A DNA stretch of 5,177 nucleotides from Candidatus Hydrogenedentota bacterium (GTDB taxonomy: Bacteria; Hydrogenedentota; Hydrogenedentia; Hydrogenedentales; SLHB01). The stretch spans positions 1-5,177 of the forward strand of contig PUMX01000527.1 in NCBI GenBank assembly GCA_003552485.1, given 5' to 3'. A model generated the notes under the pieces. That model ran no database searches. It saw only the letters and a program-made list of their open reading frames with translations, and was not told the origin of the DNA. The stretch's first letter is position 1, and each line of letters starts with the position of its first letter. The translations under genes were made by a program, and so were the position numbers. Below, piece by piece: positions 4,826 to 5,177 of the stretch.

Positions 4826-5177
4826 CGGTTATCCCCTGCGAGCAGAACCAGGAGCTCCGACGCAGAATCGAGCGCTTTGCCGAAACCCTGAAAACCGAAG
4901 CCCACAAGCTGGGGGATCACGGTTTGGACGATCAGGAATTCTATAACAGCGGGCTTTTTCGGGGCGCAATCGAGCGCGTGCGCGGCCAGTATTCTGCAGC
5001 CATGGGCAACAAGCGCGCATTCATGCAGCACGTCCTCAATTTCATGCAGGACGAGAGCTTTATCAGGGACTGGAGTTCGGCCGGCGAGGCCAATCGGCAC
5101 GATTACGGCGTGCAGCTCAATAGCGGCAAGATTGCCGTGATCGAGCTGAAAGGCTGCCTTGACGGCAACAACACCAA
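4822..5177 (+). CDS. Putative type II restriction endonuclease, PD-(D/E)XK type, N-terminal part (runs off the window)
   Basis: The frame is open from the ATG at 4822 to the window edge, giving 118 residues. It overlaps the methyltransferase stop by ATGA, with AGAGG 4 nt upstream. The first 80 or so residues are mainly helical (RRRIERFAETLKTEAHKLG, then SGLFRGAIERVRGQY and MQHVLNFMQDESFI). Then come D94 in NRHDYGVQL and E108-L-K110 in KIAVIELKG, a D-x13-E-x-K pattern with a hydrophobic β-strand before ELK. That is the active-site signature of PD-(D/E)XK nucleases. With the cytosine methyltransferase directly upstream, the cognate restriction enzyme is the clear first choice; it would cut unmodified sites. 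The family assignment rests on this motif and position only. The C-terminal part, and thus the full fold and specificity region, is not in view. Confidence 0.75.
   Translation, partial: MTVIPCEQNQELRRRIERFAETLKTEAHKLGDHGLDDQEFYNSGLFRGAIERVRGQYSAAMGNKRAFMQHVLNFMQDESFIRDWSSAGEANRHDYGVQLNSGKIAVIELKGCLDGNNT

Overview
The window looks like an accessory, mosaic stretch of a G+C-rich Pseudomonadota genome, most likely gammaproteobacterial. That placing is an inference from three things: an integron-type attC site, a XerC-like integrase fragment of the kind carried next to IS91-family transposases, and codon use rich in G/C at third positions. No ribosomal or housekeeping gene is present to fix the taxonomy.

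Left part (about 106-1881, minus strand): two genes laid out like integron gene cassettes. The upstream one (1149-1880) encodes an HNH-type protein with a Cys4 zinc site. It is followed 8 nt after its stop by a well-formed attC site (1051-1140). The next gene (114-1037) starts 13 nt past that attC and encodes a protein with an RNLTAH motif, the R-x4-H signature of HEPN domains. No integron integrase gene is in view, so this is a small cassette cluster separated from any integrase.

Middle part (about 1883-3449): a graveyard of mobile and decayed DNA. It holds a bulged hairpin at the start of the HNH gene, a 55-nt element that can fold into a three-way junction (1949-2003), the N-terminal third of a XerC/XerD-like integrase (from 2010) cut off near 2240, a minus-strand pseudogene (2312-2731) with one in-frame TAA in a conserved tail, and a plus-strand reading frame (2989-3432) that keeps coding character across two in-frame stop codons.

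Right part (3450-5177, plus strand): a compact type II restriction-modification operon. A perfect TATAAT lies only 5 nt before the ATG of a 65-residue ribbon-helix-helix (RHH) protein, and three ATGGCGC direct repeats spaced 11-12 bp apart overlap the promoter. The RHH gene overlaps a C5-cytosine methyltransferase gene by ATGA. That gene overlaps, again by ATGA, a gene whose visible 118 residues carry a D-x13-E-L-K signature of PD-(D/E)XK nucleases and which runs off the window. The simplest reading is an autoregulated RHH-methyltransferase-endonuclease operon in which the RHH protein takes the place of the helix-turn-helix C protein found in many type II systems.

Overall, two potentially defensive modules (an HNH/HEPN cassette pair and a restriction-modification operon) sit on either side of mobile-element debris. 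Functions are read from motifs only; no database comparison was possible.
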